Positions 23,831 through 34,140 are shown, counted from the first letter of the stretch. The stretch is DNA of 64,000 nt from Prorocentrum cordatum (GCA_963575745.1 CAUYUJ010014339.1:25001-89000), one strand, 5' to 3'. The notes: a model not told the origin generated them from the sequence alone. Made by a program: numbers and translations.

Positions 23831-25300
23831 TTTAACAAAAAGGCTTTAGCCACATGTTGGCCTCTTGGGGGGGCACAAATTAAGATGACTCCAAGAGCGC
23901 CTGGGAGAGCCCACAATGACCTCCAAGATGGCTCAAGATATCCCAATATGTCTCATAATGGCTACCTCTGCGTGCTGCCCACTTCCCTGATCGAGGCAAT
24001 TCTTCTGGGCATCGTTTCTGGATGGGCTGGTGGGGATTTTTTTCTCGTCGCGGCCGCAGGCGAGCGCGCCAGCAGCGTCAGAGGTCGGGCGGGCTACGCG
24101 CGAGCCTAATTGCCCGACGCGCGGGGACCGGTGGCCGAAACTAAGCTGCCTAAGCTGCCCAAGCTGCCTGGCGGCGCGAGGGGGAACCAGGAAGCGGGGC
24201 AGGGCCCGAAACCCTGCTGGGGATTCTTTTTGTTTATAATCAGCGGCCGCAAGCGAGCGCGCCAGCGGCGAGTCCAGTAGAAGCGGGGCACGCGACCACG
24301 AACTAGCCTAAAGCGACGGGGCACAGCCACACCTAAGGCGGGACAGAGCCTCACGCAGCACCTCGGCGGCGAACTGGCGAGTGGAAGGGGCTGGCGGTAA
24401 GCTGAAACAGTACGGCCAGGGTGCAGGTATGCAACGCGTCCCTGGTGGGGATTCGAGCTTCGCGAAGGCTGCATCCCGCCTGTTGTTGAGGCTTTCAACC
24501 GCCACGCTGACGAGCTAGCAACAACGGGACGCTGGAGCCAATCTGCACGCCCTGCCTCAGGATGTCATCGATGCGGCCAAATGGTGGCACGATTTCGCAG
24601 CAATCCTCCGCAACGCCGCGGTCGCTATATACGACCGTGGCCACCACGCACTGCAGCTAACTGACAGGCTAACTGGCCACTTCAGGTCAAAACTCCCACC
24701 ACAGGGGACGGGGATCATTGACCAACAAGCTCACCCAGTGACCCGTGTAATTCGCAAGGCCCACCAGGGCCAGAATGCCACGACGAACTTGACGATCCGC
24801 GGGGCATCCCTCCGACAACTTCGAGACGGAGACGCAACAGATCCGCTCCGTCCCGGCGGGCTCCTCGACGATGACGGCGACAGCACTGCTGCCGCGACGC
24901 ACCGCCACGGTCACGGCCGCGCGCCAGGTCCGACACACGCCCTCTCTCCCCGCTGGGAAAAGTCTCCTGGGGAACCGCAGTTTCACCTGAATGGGCTGCG
25001 TGCGCCCCTGAGGCGCGATGCTGGGTCGGGTTCGATGGGTGCAGCACGTGGAGATAACACAACAAATCGTACCTGACGCGCGCTCCCCCCTTTCTACTCC
25101 ATAGCCTGTCATGGCCCCTCTGGGCACCTAGCTCTCCCTTCCTCGTCTTTTCCCTGCGTTCCAACCCGTTGAACGCTGAGGAAAGTGACGCCCAGTGCTG
25201 GCCACGACGCGGACGATGACGGCGCGCTCCGTCGCCCCAGGGAACACAGGGCGAGGGCGCCTCCAGCGGCGCAGGCCCAGCGGGGCCCCAACCTCGGGCG
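23831..25300. other. Unassigned region with a GCGGCCGCA direct repeat
   Basis: GCGGCCGCAGGCGAGCGCGC (near 24050) recurs as GCGGCCGCAAGCGAGCGCGC (near 24243), each preceded by a T-rich GGGGAT...TTTTT stretch. Between 24520 and 25076 one plus-strand frame stays open but has no start near its beginning and no recognised domain. Confidence 0.4.
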
Positions 25301-25305
25301 CCAGC

Positions 25306-25474
25306 TGACTACCTACCAAACCACCCCAACCCAACCCGAAGACCCGAATTTCGGGTTGGGGGGGGTACGGGCTCCATGTGTGTTTTCTCGACGTTCCCCG
25401 ACCCCCCCCAACCGGAAATGGAGGGCAAATTGGGACCTTCGGGTTGGGTTGGGGTGGTTTGGTGGGCGGTGACC
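25306..25474. mobile_element. Foldback element, AACCACCCCAACCC family, copy 1
   Basis: The left end ACCAAACCACCCCAACCCAA is the exact reverse complement of the right end TTGGGTTGGGGTGGTTTGGT; the repeat extends to about 27 bp. An internal inverted pair (CCCGAA...TTCGGG) follows. Length about 169 bp. A second copy lies at 28301-28490. Confidence 0.85.
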
Positions 25475-25810
25475 AGCGGCCAGGGGGAGGCCCTTCGCGC
25501 TGGTGGGCGAGAGGTGGCGCACTGCGCCTCCCCCCGCGGGCCAGCAAGGTCGCCCCGACCGACTGGGCTGGCTACAGTGCAGTCGACCCGCAGAGCAAGG
25601 ATGGGCATCCCTTCCAAGGGTACCCTTGCATCCTTGCCTGCTGGGTCCTTCCTTCGCCACGTTCGTTGGCCGCGCCCCGCTCGAAGAGCTTCGACAGGGG
25701 CTTCCAAGGGCCTTGCATCCTTATCGCGCATCCTTACTCTGCGGGTTGACTGTAGTGCGGGAGCACACCCACTCCCCCAGCGCAACGCACCCTACCACCA
25801 GGCCCAACCC

Positions 25811-26020
25811 CAGGAGAGCCCAGAATCGAAACGATACATCGGATCGGCGATCGACATGAATCGGATCGGCGGGAATCGGCAGCCGAGCCGGGAAAAATGG
25901 AATCGGCGGAAATCGGACTAGTATGCCCCAATAAGAAGTCGGAACCCAAATCGGAACCCCAAGTCGAATCGAATCAGAATCAGAAGCAATCGGAATCGAA
26001 TCGAACCGAATCCGAACCTG
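25811..26020. repeat. AATCGG-rich dispersed repeat, copy 1
   Basis: Begins GAGAGCCCAGAATCGAA and is packed with AATCGGATCGGC, GGAATCGG and TCGAATCGAATC motifs. A collinear copy starts near 38602, including the shared AGTATGCC.CCAATAAGAA block. Confidence 0.8.
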
Positions 26021-26029
26021 ACCCCCGCC

Positions 26030-26636
26030 CCACCAGGGAACGGGAACCAAGGGCCATAGCACCACCCACCGATCGGAGACGTACCCCCACGCAACGCTTC
26101 ACGTGGCCAGGCAGCACCCTGCCCGGGAGCGTGGACCTGTTTTAACCTCGCGCATCAGGGCGCTGGAACGGCGCGCCTCCAGCCTCGCACGCACGCTCCG
26201 TATTATCAAGGATCAGTCAAGACTCTGTTCTGGACAGGTTCCAAAGAACGCAGTCCGCCTGGTGGAACGATTTCCAACAAGCACCTTGCACGCCCATCTC
26301 TCCTGGGCCCACCCCCAGGCACATGTCTAGGCACGATTTGCCCCCACCGCTAGCACCAGCGCTAGCTCCATTTTGTCGTGCGTTCCGAGAACATGTGGCA
26401 ACTTGTTCAGTAGACCAAGCACTTGGCCGCAGAGGGGATGTCCCAACGCGGCGCCTTCTTCCCCAGAGCATCGAGGTGCTCATGCCGAAGCGGGGTAAAC
26501 ACCGGTGCCTCCCTGCAGCACGGACGCGCAGGAGGGAGCGTTCCACGCCCCCATCGCTACGCACTCACCGAGGTCGGCCCTGTAGGGGCTCGGCTCCCGC
26601 GGGTCTGGACAGACTCCTGTCCGCACTAGTGAGCTC
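26030..26636. other. Unassigned spacer
   Basis: No gene or repeat family recognised. Confidence 0.4.
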
Positions 26637-26872
26637 TCCTCCCCTGTCCTTCCCTTCCTCCCCCCTCCTCCCCTCCCCATCCTCTCATCTCCTCCCCTCT
26701 CCCTTCCCCACTCTCCATCCTCTCCTATCCTCCTCTCCCGTCCCTCCTCCTCCTCCTCCGCCTCCTCCTCCGCCTCCTCCTCCTTCTCCTCCTTCTCCTC
26801 CTCATCCTCCTCCTCCTCCGCCTCCTCTTCCTCCTCCACCTCCTCCTCCTCCACCTCCTCCTCCTCCTCCTC
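26637..26872 (-). repeat. CTC/CCT pyrimidine tract
   Basis: Degenerate then near-perfect CTC triplets with some CGC and TTC changes. Confidence 0.9.
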
Positions 26873-27035
26873 TCCATCGCTTCTCGCCTCTCTCCCCCCC
26901 GGCGGCGGGCAAAGCTGGGTCCCCACGCGCGCGTGCGCCCGCGCGCGCCGCGCGCCGCGGCGCCTTCAGCTCCTCCTCGCGCCGCCTCCAGGCCGACTCC
27001 CGCGCCTCGGCCGGCGCCTCGGGTGCCGCCGGCCG

Positions 27036-27520
<485 letters not shown>

Positions 27521-28300
27521 GTTCGTTGATTTTGGGAATCTGCGAATGCTGTCGTACATTTCGCAGGTGCTCGGAGGCGTGTCCGAAGGCTCTCGGGAGG
27601 CTCTCTCGGGACATCCTGGAGGATCTCGGTCATCGTCGCAATCGCGCTCGTCATCATCCTCCAACCTCCTCTTCCTCCTCGTTCCCGTCCCCGCCACCCC
27701 CTCTTCCTCCTCCCCTTCCTCCTGCTCCTCCTCCCTCCCTTACACGGTAGGCTTCGTGAGTGATGTGGCAACCACTGTGACGAATCCACCTGTCTGCGAT
27801 CAGAACGTGATGGTGACCATTTTTCGATAGCTGTCAGCGGAAATCCAGCCTAGCTAGTTTGAACTCTCCACTGCTGCGGCCGCGGCTCCGCAAGACGGAG
27901 CTGCCAACTTTGGCTTGAAACGGCTTTGGAAAGTCGAATGATGCACGAATGGAAGCAAATGCGTGGCCGTGGTGACTCCGGCAAGTCAGAGAGCAACTGA
28001 CATGATACGCACAGATACGAGACAGCACCCACTACTACAAGGGTGGTGGGAGAAGCCATGACACGCCAGAAAAGCTATACCTCCCTCCCTCTCTCCCTCC
28101 TCCATCATCCTCATCGTTGCTCCTACGCCGTCCTCCTGCGCCTCCTCTTCCTCCACTCTGATTCGACCATCAGCCCCCCCCCACCTCGAGGCTCGGCGAG
28201 CTGCGTGAGCCGCTGGTCCAGGTTAGAGCCCTGTGGGAAGGAAGGTTGGTTCCATCAATTTCCTTGGTGGGTGCTGACCCCAGTGGTCAGCACCGTGTAT
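27521..28300. other. Unassigned spacer
   Basis: No gene recognised. A short stretch around 27575-27640 is composed of GGAGGCTCTCTCGGGACATC-like words without coding sense. Confidence 0.4.
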
Positions 28301-28490
28301 GACTACCTACCGCCAGACCACCCCAACCCAACCCGAAGACCCGAATTTGAACCGAATTTCGGGTTGGGGGGGGGTACGGATACCATGTGCTTTTTCAAGG
28401 TTCCCCGACCCCCCCCCCCACTGGAAATGGAAGTCAAATTGAAGGCTTCGGGTTGGGTTGGGGTGGTTTGGTGGGTGGTGAGTGTGGGTT
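28301..28490. mobile_element. Foldback element, AACCACCCCAACCC family, copy 2
   Basis: ACCACCCCAACCCAACCCGA on the left is mirrored by TCGGGTTGGGTTGGGGTGGT on the right. Internal sequence (TTTCGGGTTGGGGGG, TTCCCCGACCCCCC, CTGGAAATGGA) matches copy 1 at 25306-25474. Confidence 0.85.
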
Positions 28491-28631
28491 GGAGATCCCC
28501 GAAGCCCTGGACTTGCGTCGTGTTGAGCAGCCGCACGGGTGTGTCGACCCGCGGGCGGCGGTACAGTAGACGTCTGCCGTGCGGAGCGGCAGCGCGAAGC
28601 CCTGTTCAAGAGGAGCACTGGGCCAGGCGAG

Positions 28632-28685
28632 GTTCAATCAATTAATTAATTGATTAATTCATTGATCAATCAAGTAATCAGTTAT
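28632..28685. repeat. (AATT/TCAA) low-complexity palindromic patch
   Basis: TCAATTAATTAATTGATTAA-type sequence of about 50 bp. Just outside the GGA tract at the LINE 3' end. Confidence 0.8.
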
Positions 28686-28741
28686 TTAGAATGATCGCGT
28701 CTCCCTTATGTTCCTCGTCCTCCCCCCTCCTCCTCCGAGGA

Positions 28742-28781
28742 AGGAGAGGAGGAGGAGGAGGAGGAGGTGGTGGTGGTGGAG
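28742..28781 (+). repeat. (GGA)n(GGT)n tract at the LINE 3' junction
   Basis: GGA triplets followed by four GGT triplets and GGAGG. The LINE begins abruptly after it at GCATGC. A matching GGA tract begins at the other end of the LINE (34088), so the element sits inside a GGA microsatellite. Confidence 0.8.
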
Positions 28782-28908
28782 GCATGCTATAAGAGATGGG
28801 GGCCATCCAGCATGACATACTACTCTAAACGCAGCAGCGGAGCGAGAGGGCAGGAACTCAGGCAAGGACGACGACAAAGTAAACCTCGTTCAAGAAGATA
28901 TCACATAC

Positions 28909-29336
28909 GCTAGCACGATTCTTGGATTCTCCCAATCTCCATAAATGTACTCCTCCTCGGTTCTGCTCTGTGGCGGCTGTAGATGAGGAACAAAACGCCT
29001 CTCAAATGCAACCTCGGTTCTGCTATGTGAAGCTGAAGGTGAGGAACAAAACGCCTCTCAAATGCAACCACGGTTCTGCTCTGTGCGGCTGTAGATGAGG
29101 AACAAAACGCCTCTCAAATGCAACCTCGGTTCTGCACTGTGAAGCTGTAGGTGAGGAACAAAACGCCTCTCAAATGCAACCTCGGTTCTGCTCTGTGAAG
29201 CTGTAAGTGAGGAACAGAACGCCTCTCAAATGCAACCTCGGTTCTGGTTAGCGAAGCTGTAGGTGAGGAACAAAACGCCTCTCACATGCAACCTCGGTTC
29301 TGCTCGGTGAAGCTGTAGGTAAGCCTCAAACACTAG
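28909..29336 (-). repeat. 56-bp tandem repeats in the LINE 3' region
   Basis: GAGGAACAAAACGCCTCTCA (or a close variant) starts at 28985, 29041, 29097, 29153, 29209 and 29265: period exactly 56 bp, six to seven copies. The array is bracketed by two copies of a CTAGCACGAT...GATTC...GTACTCCTCCTC segment (28913 and 29333), the second being the 3' end of ORF2. The 3' end of the coding region was thus duplicated around the array. Confidence 0.9.
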
Positions 29337-29568
29337 CACGATCTTTAGATTCCCCCAGCCGCCAAAGGATGTACTCCTCCTCATACGCCTTCCACGCGTA
29401 TCTATCTAGAGCCATTTCCATCCAGTGAATACCTCGAGGATAATAGAATCTAGTCAATTGATATTCCCAGACACACTGCCACGAAAACTTATGGAAACCG
29501 TGTTTTTCACCTTCTCTTTGTCCAGTTACAGCGTGTTGGTGAGAATTCCAGTTCAGAACATAACCCAT
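29326..29568 (-). pseudogene. LINE ORF2 C-terminal domain (Trp/Tyr/His-rich)
   Basis: This frame encodes about 80 residues rich in aromatic residues (HKFSWQCVWEYQLTRFYYPR near residues 27-46, then WMEMALDRYAWKAYEEEY). It continues the RT polyprotein after a frameshift near 29575. Such Trp-rich tails after the RT occur in dinoflagellate LINE proteins as I recall them; their role is not known to me. It ends with a stop at 29326 next to the 56-bp repeats. Confidence 0.65.
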
Positions 29569-31058
29569 AATAGAATCAGGATGCGTGCGATATGTCGAGC
29601 ATACCTATGAAGACGACGCCATACTATAACATCTAGGTCCTGGATGTGCTCAGCAATCTTGATTTTCTTAATCTGCGACCTGACCGACCGAGAATACGAT
29701 TCATCAGTTTCTTCTGGTAGACGAGGCCAGCGTATGTGACGAGCAAACTGTTTTGTCTGAGCCGCTCGCAAAGCCAGTGCCGCGCGTCGGCATAGATTCC
29801 AGACTGGTGAGCACCATAAGCACTAAGATGATACCGTACGGTGAATCAGGCGAAATCTAGATATACGAGTGCTTGACGGACTGGAAAGTAAGTGCTGAAC
29901 AGATCCCACCACTGATGTAGCCGTGAGCGTTTTAGTGCGAACATCTTGATCCAGGTGTCCACGAGCGTTCATCCACATGCCAGTGATCGTCATCGCCTTA
30001 TCATGCGGGATAATCTCAAAAGCAGGCCATATCTTGGACCAAGGATGTTTTTCCTTGGTATTGTTCACCAAGAGCGTAATACGATCTTCAGGAAGGTCCC
30101 AGCCATAAAGAACAAGTGCTGCACAACATCTCTTCCATATCTCACGCGCATCCACGATACAGTTGGCCAGTATGAACAGATTGTCACTCCAAACCAAGAA
30201 GGGACTAAACTTGAAATTGCACATTCTGCACCACTTGGAATAATGATGACCACAGTAAGCAACATCCAGCATCGCAATGCCAAGTCGATCTGCCACACAC
30301 TTCTGCCACGCTGGGTGTAGACAATCAGTAAGCACCATTTTGAAGAAAGCCGGCCCCCAAGCAGACCCTTGAGGAACGCCGCGAGTAATGGGTGACGTGG
30401 TAGCCGTGTCGCCCACCAAGTGAACATTATATCGAATAGATCGTAAGTGTCTGAGAAACCAAGCAGCAATACAATCTGGTACACCTCGCCTTTGAAGGGA
30501 TTGAAGCACGCGAAGATGGCATACAACATCAAAAGCCTTAGGAATATCAGCAGAACCAGCAACAAAACCAAGTCCCCCTTGCATGCACTTCTGAGCCATC
30601 ATCCTAATAATGAACGCCATGTCCATGACGCTGTGCCCCTCACGATAAGCAAATTGCCAGGGAGCGATGTCATGAATCTTATCCTTGATAGATTCAAGAA
30701 GGGCACCTCCCACCATCTTTGGAAGCACTGGCATAATCGCCAGCGGCCTTAGCAAGTTGAACCAAGTGACCAAACTCTCCTTCGAAACCAATGCCAAATC
30801 ACACAAAGTCCGCTGGGTGTCCATGCGCGCAGCCGCAACATGTAGGGGGCGATCAGCCAAGCACTGTCTCTTCCGCAACACGTCGTGACTATGGTCGAGC
30901 TGAAGACGATGAGGCATAACAGTGCAGAACTCACCACGAAGATCACGATCAATGGCTTCTTTAAGTGTCCAAAATGGGTTCTCCACTTGCGTGCCCTTCG
31001 ACGGTAAAATAATTGACAGAGGGGCGTCACGAACTTCTTCGTTCTCTGCACACTCCAA
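29569..31058 (-). pseudogene. LINE ORF2: reverse transcriptase domain
   Basis: A 411-codon open stretch (31058-29823) holds the RT core; it synthesises cDNA from the element RNA at the nicked target. Visible motifs are the fingers motif around residues 100-118 (LLRPLAIMPVLPK), YREGHSV at 138-144, palm motif A with the metal-binding Asp (DIPKAFD, 171-177), motif B (RGVPQGSAWGP, 226-236) and motif C as WSDNLFIL (290-297; Asp292 encoded near 30185). Motif C thus reads SDN rather than the usual A/V-D-D. An in-frame TAG at 29823-29825 is followed by more readable sequence in the same frame down to about 29575 (CRRAALALRAAQ, then EHIQDLDVIVWRRLH), the thumb/connection part. The start is not a real initiation site; this is the middle of ORF2. 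Confidence 0.85.
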
Positions 31059-31840
31059 GAGACAAGGGCAACATCGAGTACAAGAGTGTTGTAAGCCAAG
31101 TGTGAGGGGCTACATAGATCGTAGCGGTCAATAGCTTCATTTGCCAGAGAGTCTGCAACCTTGTTGAAACAGCGACGGACATGACGGATGCGAACCCTTC
31201 CCAGCCGAGAGGTGAGAGCAAGAGCCGATGATCGATAAGCCCACGTACGACTATCTAAGACAGACCATAGCCCCGCAAGCTGGTTAACGACTGGGTCACA
31301 ATCACCTTCGATAACGAAATCATATTGAACATCCTCGTTCCGATACCCAAGAGCGATCTCCAGGAGGAAAAGTAACCCATGCCATTCAGCATCAATCGAA
31401 GAGCTCCCAGGAGAAAGCCGATGTGAAAAGCGAAACATCTCCACCCCCATACCATCATATAGAACACAGCCACAGCCAGCATTGTCCTCATCACGCCGAG
31501 CCCCATCAAACTGTCCGACCCAGGCTCTCCCATAAGCCCCAGGACCCATATCCCCAAAGTCAATAGTTGTTGGCATAGCTGAGGGGGGAGCGGTACCTTG
31601 CATGGCAATGGCCCGCAGCATTTCGGCAACAACCATATCTTCAGAGCAGCGCGACTTACGAGGCTTAAGTAGCATAGTACACTTTAGGAGGTGAGATATG
31701 TTGAAGGTATTGTCTATCTTGAATTTGTCGTAGATCCAGGAGGGAATGTTAAGGAGGTGGGAGCGAGATTCAGAGAACTGCTTGCTATAATACTCCTGAC
31801 CAACATCGACAATCTCCGACGGGTTCGTGATGGACCGATC
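31059..31840 (-). pseudogene. LINE ORF2: linker plus RNase H domain upstream of RT
   Basis: After the TAA at 31841 the same frame continues with a linker that includes ITNPSEIVDVGQEYY and RKSRCSEDMVVAEML; the latter resembles the motif that normally opens a LINE RT domain. An RNase HI domain of the plant/RVT_3 type follows: Asp in GQFDGA (codon near 31507), Glu in IDAEWHGLL (near 31387), Asp in VIEGDCDP (near 31303) and Asp in NKVADSLANEA (near 31153). All four acidic positions are present. RNase H degrades the RNA strand of the hybrid made during reverse transcription. The placement before the RT palm is unusual, because RNase H follows RT in the I-type LINEs. Confidence 0.8.
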
Positions 31841-32416
31841 TTATTTCTCAGGATCCCTCAGGGCCAGTCTGCCTGAGGTGCCGGAGGCCTTCTTGCCCCA
31901 ACCCCCGGCTCGCAAGTTGCTTAGAACAGCCTGAGACGCCGCGTGATGCTCAAGGTCGCGCAGCCGTCGTCTCTCAGCCCATACTTTACGAGCGCATGCA
32001 ATCTTCTCAGCCTGAGTGGGAGCCTGTCGCCAAGCCGCCTCCAGAGCATGAAGAAGTGCGCGATCCTGACGCGCAGCCGCCCGAGCACTCATACTCTTCC
32101 CAGCGTTGACTGCAGCCTTCCCAATGGTTCTCGAGAAGTCCTCCAGCGTCATATCCGAGGTGAGTGAAGAAGCTATCCCTGATATATACTCTTCAGGTTG
32201 CTGAACTCGCCATCCGAGAGGTTTCTTCTCTCGCCAAACGCGTTCGTGTTGACATTCGTACTGCGTGATGAGCATGCGGTGGTCCGTGATCGTCGCAGCA
32301 GTGTCCAGAACTTTAGTCTGCCTTACTCTTGCCCGACATGCTTTGGAAACCATAAAGCCATCAATGAAAGAGCCGTAAGGTCTGGTCCGATCCAAACGCA
32401 TACCTGGTAGGTACAC
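31841..32416 (-). pseudogene. LINE ORF2: end of endonuclease domain and linker
   Basis: 191 codons. Residues 16-50 carry the last endonuclease motifs (SFIDGFMVSK with Asp19, ATITDHRMLI with Asp45-His46, the usual S/T-D-H). A charged helical linker with many Arg and Ala follows (residues 96-165). The frame differs from that of 32361-33044, so a frameshift lies near 32380. It ends at TAA 31841-31843, after which the same frame stays readable, so that stop is probably a point mutation. Confidence 0.8.
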
Positions 32417-33044
32417 CTCCCCGAGGACAAAAGGTGTGAGAGAAAGCCAGCCCGTGCTGCATTGCTAATAAGAGAAGCCACTCTCCACGTTCATTTCGTG
32501 CGCCACCCGAGAAGTCCCCAAGATACTGATCCTCCTCGTGAAGTTCTTTAGGGCCAAGCTCAGCGTTAAAGTCAGCACCCAAGATGAGAGTATCACCAGG
32601 TATCTGATGTGTCGAGATGTAGCCAAAGATGAGGTTGGAGGTGTCATCGTAGCATTCTTCAGAAGTAGGTTGAGGAAGGTAAGTAGAGACAAAGAGAAAC
32701 GATTTGTCCTTGTTGGTGGCCCTCGCCACCGTCACACGAGGATGTATAGGTTCTGGAGCTTTGTGAACACAATGAAGGTGACGCCGATGAAATACAATAG
32801 CACATCCACGGTTCTGTAGAGCGCCTGGAGAAGTTATGACAACATGTCCTTGAATTGAATTTGGTAAGTTCGTCGAGACCGCAAAGACCTCCTGCAGGAG
32901 TAGCACGTCCCACTCGCACTCCTCTGATATACTTTCTAGAAACCCACTGAACGCATCAAGATCCATCCCACAGCAATTGAGCGTAACGACATTCAAGTTC
33001 TGAATGATCTTCTTACCCCAAGATTTAGAAAGTCTATCTCTAGT
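32361..33044 (-). pseudogene. LINE ORF2: apurinic-type (EEP) endonuclease domain
   Basis: Exonuclease-endonuclease-phosphatase fold that nicks target DNA. Visible motifs: NVVTLNCCGMD with the catalytic Asn (codon near 32978), LLLQEVF with the metal-binding Glu (near 32891), VSTYLPQPT, and LILGADFNAELGP with Asp/Asn (near 32573). The frame overlaps the end of ORF1 and lacks an ATG between the ORF1 stop and the first motif; upstream codons of this frame lie inside ORF1. ORF2 may therefore have been translated by frameshifting or re-initiation. The frame breaks after TFCPRGGVPTRYAFGSDQT. Confidence 0.85.
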
Positions 33045-34008
33045 CCCGAAACGAACGGCGCGCCTTGAAGTCCTGCTTGCTCTGCTCCACTCTCTGCTGG
33101 AAAGTCTCGTCATCCTTAAGATCAGACTGCTGCAGCTCGGCATTGAAGTTGGCCAGGGTGAGCGTCGGCAAACCCATGGCGTTGATATACGCAACCTGTT
33201 TGCGCTGACCCATCTCATCAGGAAGCCTGATCTCGCGCTGCGGAAAGACAATCTTGAATCGGCGCCCTTTGCCCTCAGCCTGCGAAAGCACAATAGCCAT
33301 GTTCACCAGAGTCGATGTCACCTGACGCTGCTCCATCGACTGATGCTTCTTCATCCACAAACGAAGTCCAGGAAGCGGAGGGCCTCCATCACCACCAGGA
33401 GCAGGAGTATACTGTGCCTTACCACTGTCAGTGCCGCCAAAGTTGTCCCGATCGACGCATTCACGATGCTTCCCCAATAGTGCCCAAACTGCACGATCAT
33501 CACGACAATACACTGCTGCATGATTCCCAGGAGAAGCGCACCACTTACGAGTAATAGCAGTTGGGTCCACCATCGAGCAGATCTTGTCCAGGTAAGGTAA
33601 CATCTCATCTTTGTCTGAAGCCTCAGGGAAGCCTCCAATCACGATCTTCAGGGCATCATCACCCATGGGCGGGCCAGGACGTGGTGGCCCAGCAACGGTA
33701 GATGCCGTACTCGCAGGCCTTGACCCTGCTTGAGCCGCCTGAGCGACTCGAAGAGCGTCCGCAGCCATCTCCTGAGTACTCTGAGCCGCCTCAACAGCTG
33801 CGTCCGCCTTCTTATCCACAGCCCTCAAATCATTTTGTACCCTCTTGAGTTTAGTGTTCACATTCCTGTCCATCCCCTTCATGTACTTGAGCAGGTCGGC
33901 ATTCGTGATCTCTCGCGAGGGTGACCTGTCTGCACGCCGCCTATCCTCATCATCGGACATACCATCAGTAGACATAGCAGGAGAGCCATCAGCTCCGCGT
34001 TTAGACAT
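33040..34008 (-). CDS. LINE ORF1 protein (322 aa)
   Basis: The only intact ORF of the element. The ATG at 34008 is chosen because it is the first Met downstream of the spliced-leader relic (66-nt leader) and matches where low-complexity flanking translation ends. Residues 1-35 are acidic/basic and Ser-rich; 38-95 form a probable coiled coil (NTKLKRVQNDLRAVDKKADA, then Ala/Gln-rich); 96-116 are Pro/Ser-rich; 119-265 look like an RNA-binding RRM-type fold (LKIVIGGFPEASDKDEM and RFKIVFPQREIRLPDE as candidate beta strands); the C-terminus is charged. ORF1 proteins bind the element RNA to form the ribonucleoprotein; here this is inferred from position and architecture. It is followed at once by the ORF2 frame. 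Confidence 0.8.
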   Translation of the reverse strand: MSKRGADGSPAMSTDGMSDDEDRRRADRSPSREITNADLLKYMKGMDRNVNTKLKRVQNDLRAVDKKADAAVEAAQSTQEMAADALRVAQAAQAGSRPASTASTVAGPPRPGPPMGDDALKIVIGGFPEASDKDEMLPYLDKICSMVDPTAITRKWCASPGNHAAVYCRDDRAVWALLGKHRECVDRDNFGGTDSGKAQYTPAPGGDGGPPLPGLRLWMKKHQSMEQRQVTSTLVNMAIVLSQAEGKGRRFKIVFPQREIRLPDEMGQRKQVAYINAMGLPTLTLANFNAELQQSDLKDDETFQQRVEQSKQDFKARRSFRD

Positions 34009-34074
34009 GAAACGAAACAAACCGACGGACCGTCCGCGCGCGGGGTGCGGCAGGCGCTGCTGATGCCAACAGTG

Positions 34075-34089
34075 CTTGAGCCAAAATGG
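34075..34089 (-). other. Truncated spliced-leader relic at the LINE 5' end
   Basis: On the minus strand this reads CCATTTTGGCTCAAG, the last 15 nt of the 22-nt dinoflagellate spliced leader. It is followed by the LINE leader and preceded directly by the TCC microsatellite. The 5' seven bases of the leader are missing. This shows that the copied LINE RNA had been trans-spliced. Confidence 0.85.
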
Positions 34090-34140
34090 AGGAGGAGGAG
34101 GAGGAAGAGGAGGAGGAGGGGGAGGAGGAGGAGGGGGAGG
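34088..34140 (+). repeat. (GGA)n tract at the LINE 5' junction
   Basis: GGA triplets with GAA and GGG interruptions, abutting the spliced-leader relic. Confidence 0.9.

Larger units (their letters stand above)
28782..34089 (-). mobile_element. LINE (non-LTR) retrotransposon, 5.3 kb, decayed
   Basis: Minus-strand element with a 5' spliced-leader relic (34075-34089), 66-nt 5' leader, ORF1 (34008-33040), ORF2 with apurinic-type endonuclease, RNase H, reverse transcriptase and a C-terminal domain, and a 3' region with 56-bp tandem repeats. There is no LTR, integrase or poly(A) tail; both ends abut (GGA)n. ORF2 is interrupted by at least one frameshift in the endonuclease (near 32380), an in-frame TAA (31841-31843), a frameshift between RNase H and RT (about 31110-30990), a TAG (29823-29825) and a frameshift near 29575. 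It is therefore not autonomous now. The base composition is clearly less GC-rich than its surroundings, which suits a separate origin. Confidence 0.9.

Noticed and set aside
24500-25127. Possible LTR-retrotransposon RT trace on the minus strand (ALVGLANYTGHW)
   Set aside because: The resemblance to the FLGLANYYR motif is short and no palm motifs or RNase H were found on either side.
28985-29325. CRISPR-like array
   Set aside because: The 56-bp units are tandem with no variable spacers and lie in a LINE 3' region of a eukaryotic genome.
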